Position numbers and translations under genes: made by a program. A stretch of 64,000 nt of DNA from CAXBGS01 sp963975425 (GTDB lineage Bacteria; Planctomycetota; Planctomycetia; Pirellulales; Pirellulaceae). The stretch spans positions 310,001 through 374,000 of the forward strand of contig CAXBGS010000004.1 of the NCBI GenBank assembly GCA_963975425.1. Direction: 5' to 3'. This document shows, one piece after another, positions 55,601 through 61,600 of this stretch. A model generated the notes under the pieces. It was not told the origin of the DNA. It searched no databases and was given only the letters and a program-made list of their open reading frames with translations. The number at the start of each line of letters is the position of its first letter. The stretch's first letter is position 1.

Positions 55601-58600
55601 GGAACTGCGTGAACCGGAGAATCGCCGCGTCGTGTTCAATTACGACGATGATTTCAACTATCGCGTTTCTGAAGAGGTTTACGACGGCGATGATCTCGCG
55701 CGGCGGACCCAGTGGAAATATGCTGCCGACGGTCGTGTCGAAATCATGACCGACAGCTTGGACCGAGAAACGAATTACAGCTATGACCCTTCGGGCAACC
55801 TGATCACAGCCAAGGATCCGCGTGGAGATGCATATCGTACCGAGTACACCCATGATCGGTTGAACCGCGTGCGATCCATGACGCTGGCGGCCGGTCGCCC
55901 GGAAAGAGCGACATGGGAAACCGACTACAACGATGCCGGATTGCTATCCGTCGAAACCGATCCGTTGGGACTGGAAACGACTTACGCTTACGATGCGCAG
56001 CAACACCTTGAATCGATCACCACCAAGGGAAATGACGGACTGGAGTTTGTCGAAGAGTACACGTACGACGCGCTGGGACACCTGCGGCAGTTCACGGACG
56101 CACGCGGCGATTTCTACACTACGACCTACGACGTTGATTTGGCCGGGCAGGTGCGGAATGAATCCGGTGTATCGGGCGTATCGGGCGATCCAAGAGCCTA
56201 CTCGATCGATTTCACCTACGATCCGATTGGCAACCTGAAAACCGTTTCGGATCCACGAAACGAAACATTCATCACCACGTACGAATACGACAACGCGGGA
56301 CGCCGGACCAGCGAGGAAGATGCCAACGGCGACAAGGCTCACTTCGACTACGACGAAGTCGGCAACATGATTGCGATCACGGACCCGCGCGGTGCAAAGG
56401 GCGATGCTGAATTCACAACGTTCTTCGAATACGACCTGCTGAATCGGCAAGTCGGCGAACTGGTTCCAGGTCTCGGAGCTGCTTGCTCAGTTTACGACGC
56501 CGTCGGCAATCTGGTAGCCGAAATCGACCCCGGCGCGGGTTTGACAACTTGTTTGGATGTATCAGCGGGCGACGCATCGCATACCACGACGTACCAATAC
56601 AACTCGGTCGGCTACTTGACCTCGGTGACCGATGCGGAAGGCAACGTCACGATGTACAGTGACCATGACGGCGTCGGCAATGTCGGTTCGATTACCGATG
56701 CCCGTGGTTTCAAGACAGTGTTTGCCTACGACGGACTGGACCACCCGACGTCGATCACGCGTGACGTCGGCCCACAGGGTGACGAACAAGCGACCGAAAC
56801 ATTCAAGTACGACGCTCTGGGTAATTTGCGTGAATCGACCGACCTGCGCGGCACCGATTACGCATCACGATTTGAATACGACAGCCATTACCGATTGACC
56901 GCATCCGAACAGGAACTGGTACACGGAGACGGCGGCGTCTTGCGTTCCACGTTTGGATATGACCAGGTCGGTAATTTGATCTCCTCGACCGACCCGCGTG
57001 GCGATTTTTATACGACAACATTTGATGTGGATGCCGGCGGCCGTGTCATTAGACGGACTGTTCCGACCGGAACCGAGGCCGAACCCGGCACACCCGCCAT
57101 CTTCACGATGGAATACGATGAAGCGGGCAACCTGATCGCCGAAGGTGACTCACGTGGCGACGAGTACACCCAGCACTACCGATACGACAAAGTTGGTCGC
57201 TTGGATCAGATCATCCGTCCCACAGGGTCGGCCGGCAACCGCGGTCCTGATGCGGTCACTGACTTTGATTTCGACGCCGCAGGCAACGTGGTAAAAATCT
57301 TCCACCCGCGCAGCAATGCTGATGGCGAGCGGTTCGAGCAGACGTATAACTACAACGGTCGTGGCACGCTCAACTTCCAAATCGATGCCGTCGGCAATCG
57401 CACGGACTACGCATACGACGACGCTGGAAATATTTCAACACTCACGCAACTGGGAGGTGATTTTGCAGACACGCGAGTCACGAGCTTTGAATACGATCAA
57501 CTGAATCGTCTTCGCTTCGAGCGACTCGATGGTCACGAGACGGAACATCGATACGACGAGACGGGTAACCTGACCTATCTGGCTGGACCATTCACCGATG
57601 TCGATGGACGACCTTTGACGACTCGCATGGACTATGATGCGCAAGGGTTCCTCATCGCGACAACCGATCCGGCCGACCACGTCCATCGTACCGAACGCGA
57701 TCATGTCGGAAACATTGTCGCTCGAATCGATCCGCGCGGCGATTATTATCGCACGGAATTGGTCTATGACGGAGCGAACCGACTCGTTAGCCAGACGGAA
57801 CCGACCGGCACCGAGTCCGAACCGGGCGACACGGTCATGACCGTGTACGAATACGATGGCGTCGACAATCGCACCAAGGTCATCGACCCACGGGGCGATA
57901 ATTTCGCCACGATCTATACGTTCGATGCGCAAAACTTTTTGTTGTCTGTCGATCGAGCGGACGGCACGCCCGACAACATCATGCGAAACGTCGATCGTTT
58001 CGAATATGACATTGCCGGTAATGTCACCAAGACCATCGATGGACGTGGCGAGCTATTCGCAACGATTCAAACGTTTGATTTTCAAAACAACTTGGCCACA
58101 CGCACATTTGCCGGAGACGAAATACCCGGTTCCAACACCGAGGAATTCTTCTACGACGGTGCAGGCAATCTGATACGCACCGTGTCGCTAGCGGATGTTG
58201 GGACGGACACGAATCTGACCTACGACGGTATCGGCCGGTTGGTCAAATCGGTCAACCCGATCGGCGAAACAACCGAAATTGACTATGACGCGTTCGGAAA
58301 CATCGTCTTTTATTCGAACTACTTGGGGACGACTCATTCCAGGTACGACCAGTTCGATCGAATGGTCGAAGAAACCAATCCGATCGGGGACATCTACTCG
58401 TTCGATTACGTGAATGACAGTCAAATTCGCGAAACGGTCGCTGGCATGTCAGGCACTGGTGGCGTTCATCTGGTGTCCGTCGTTGAACTGGATCCTCTGG
58501 GACGCGTCGTCAAACAAACGGATGCCGCCGGAGATGAACAAACCAGCCAATACGATGGTGTCGGCAATCAGATTCGCACGATAGACCGCCGTGGCGCAAT

Positions 58601-61600
58601 CACGAATATCGTCTTTGATGCCCGCAACATTCCGCTTAGCGTCACCGAGGCCGCTGAAACAGACGACGCGGCGACCACCACTTTCGAATATGACGAAATC
58701 TCGCGTTTGGTCAAGCAAACCGATCCACGCGGCGAATTCTTTGCCGTGACCTATGTCCATGACAACCTCGGCCGCGTCATCGAGGAACATACGCCAACAG
58801 GAACCCCTGATCAGCCGGGAATCAATACGCCTGGCTTTGACGCCGCAGTACATCAGTGGCGTTACACGCCCACCGGCAACGTCGACTACGAAATCCCGGC
58901 TGGCGGTGAAGACTATCGCATCGACTACACGTACGACGCGATGGATCGTCCGTCCGGTCGCGCGTTCAAGACTCTCGTCGACGGCGAATATGTCAATGCA
59001 AGTGAATCTTATATTTACGATACGGCAGGCCGATTAATCGAATCTGTCGATGCCGCCGGATACATCACTCGACAAACGTTTGATCCGATCAGTCGCATTA
59101 CCAGCCAGTCCAACCAGATCGGCACCACTAACGAATTCAGCACATCCACTTGGACCTACGAAAACAACGGCGCGGGAACACGATCGGAACGATTCGGACC
59201 GGAAGGTCAGTCAATCGAAGTCACCCAATACGATCAACTGGGGCGGGTTAGCGAATTCCAAACCCTTGGTGCTCAACCGGTCAGCTACGTCTACGATACG
59301 CGTGGCCTGGTCGAATCAGAGATCATTGGTTCGCTGAAAACAGATTACGTTTATGACGACCGGGGTTACTTGTCGAAACAAATCGACCCCGCCGGCTTTG
59401 AAACTTTGTTCGTGTTTGACGCCGAAGGCAACATGACATCCCGGCGCGAGCCTGGCCTGGCCACGGCGGAAACGTGGCAATATGACCTGCGTGGACGCTT
59501 GGAAGAATCGACGACCGCCGATGGTTCAAAAACCTCGTATACGTACGATGCCGCCGGCTTTGTTGAGACCGTCACCGATGATACTGGAAACGTTACCAGC
59601 TATGACCGTGACTATTTCGGCCGGGCGTGGGCTGACGCGAACGAATTTGGAACGCGGACTTTCCGGTATGACCCGGCCGGCAACCGAATCTCCAGCGTCG
59701 ATCGCAACGGGCGGGCAATCGCGCGGACGTTCAACAACAATGGTCAAGTGGTCCAAGAGCAATGGTTGGACGATCAACAAAACGTTATCCAAACGCTCAG
59801 CTTTGATTACACGATTGATGCCTTACTCAGCGAGTTCCAACAAGGTGGCCAGACAGGAACTCGGACTTATACCAACGATTCTTACCGACAAGTCGCCGGG
59901 GAAATTACCAGCCATGTTTCTGGTCTTGGCGAGATCGAACTGACGGTTGGCTACGATTCGCTGCGCCGTCGTGATGCCTCGGCATGGCAAGTCGACGAAA
60001 CGGAAATCATCACCCAAACCCGACGCTATGCCGATTCCCTTGGGCGGCTGGACCAAATCACGCAGACCGGCGCGGCTGTTACCGACAAGACTGTCAACTG
60101 GGCATATCAGGCTGGATTGGACCAACCGGCAACCGTGACGCGATCGAGCGACGCTGCCAACGCAGTCGATGTGAACAGTACGTTCGGATATAACTCTCGC
60201 GGCCTTGTTCAGTCGCTGTCACATCGTGGCGTATCGGAACTGAATAGCTACACCATCGGGTATGACGGGGCCGGACGCATCACATCGCACGCCGATGCGT
60301 TCGACTCTGCGGTCTATACGTATGACGATGCCGGTCAATTATTGACTGCTACGCACACGCAAGCCGCACTGACCGACGAGGTCTACGCCTACGCCGGCGA
60401 CGGCAGTCGAACAAGTTCACATTTGCAATCGGCACCGCTGGAATATGAAGGTCAAAATCGGCTGACCAGCGACGGCGTGCATACGTTTGCGTACGACAAT
60501 GAAGGCAACCTGATCGAACAGATCGAAATCGCATCGGGCCGAACAAGCCAGTTCGATTACGATCATCGTAACCGCTTGACCGAAATCCGAGTTCTCGAGA
60601 ACGGAGCCGTTGTCCGTCGGTTTGAGTTTGTTTACGACGCGCTGAACCGACGTGTCGAAATGGTGACCGATGACACACCAAGCGGCGGCGTGATCACTAG
60701 CCGCTCCTTCGTCTACGACGGCCAGGACGTTGCGCTCGAATATCTCTCAGTCGATGGCGCGACGCCGGACCTGGATGCTGTGAATTTGTTCGGTCCCGGA
60801 ACCGATCAGGTTCTGTCGGTCGATGATTCCGATGGTCAAGTGCTGTGGTTGCTGGCCGATGCGAACGGCACGATTCGTGATGTGGCACACGACGAAGGAA
60901 CGTTGGCCAATCACATTACATTGGACAGTTTTGGCAATGTGGTTGAGCAAACCGACGAGGCGTTTGGGGTCCGATACTTGTTGGCCGGACGAGAATATGA
61001 CGTCGAAACGGGATTGTACTACCTGCGAGCGCGGTACCTCGATCCAACAACGGGCCGGTTCCTATCGACCGACCCCCTTGGCCCGGTCGATGGAGACATC
61101 AACGGCTTCCGTTACGCCCTGAACAGTCCGATCCAATTGAATGACCCGACCGGATTGGTGGTCGGACATCAACCGGCGGCATGGGGAGCTGGTTTCCAAC
61201 CGCCCCAACTGACGGAAGAATCATCCTTTCTGTTTGAAGTAATAGGCCAATTAGACGACGCTGTCGGTCGTGTGTGGAACACACTGAAAACGACCGCGAC
61301 GATCGGTGCGGACTTCCTAGCGATATCCACTCAGGCATTGGCAGGTATTCCCAACGAAGACTTCGTCACCATTGGTGATTACTGGCAACGTGAATTCCGC
61401 GGCGAGGAACAGATCGAAGATCTGCTGCCGGCGCTCGGCGGCGTGGTCGCCAGCACGGTCGGTGGGGTAGCCGGATTTGCCGTCGGCGGTCCGGCCGGGG
61501 CTTTGGCGGGAGCCTCACTAGCGAGTTCGATTTACGGTGCTGCTGTGTCCGGTGCGGTCATTGGCTTGGGAATCGAGAGCCGAAACGCAGCGCAAACTGC

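Noticed and set aside
55815..57899. RGD tripeptides as integrin-binding sites
   Set aside because: They recur at a fixed place in the YD consensus (DPRGD-[FY]), which suggests a fold-determined turn. There is no reason to infer a eukaryotic receptor.
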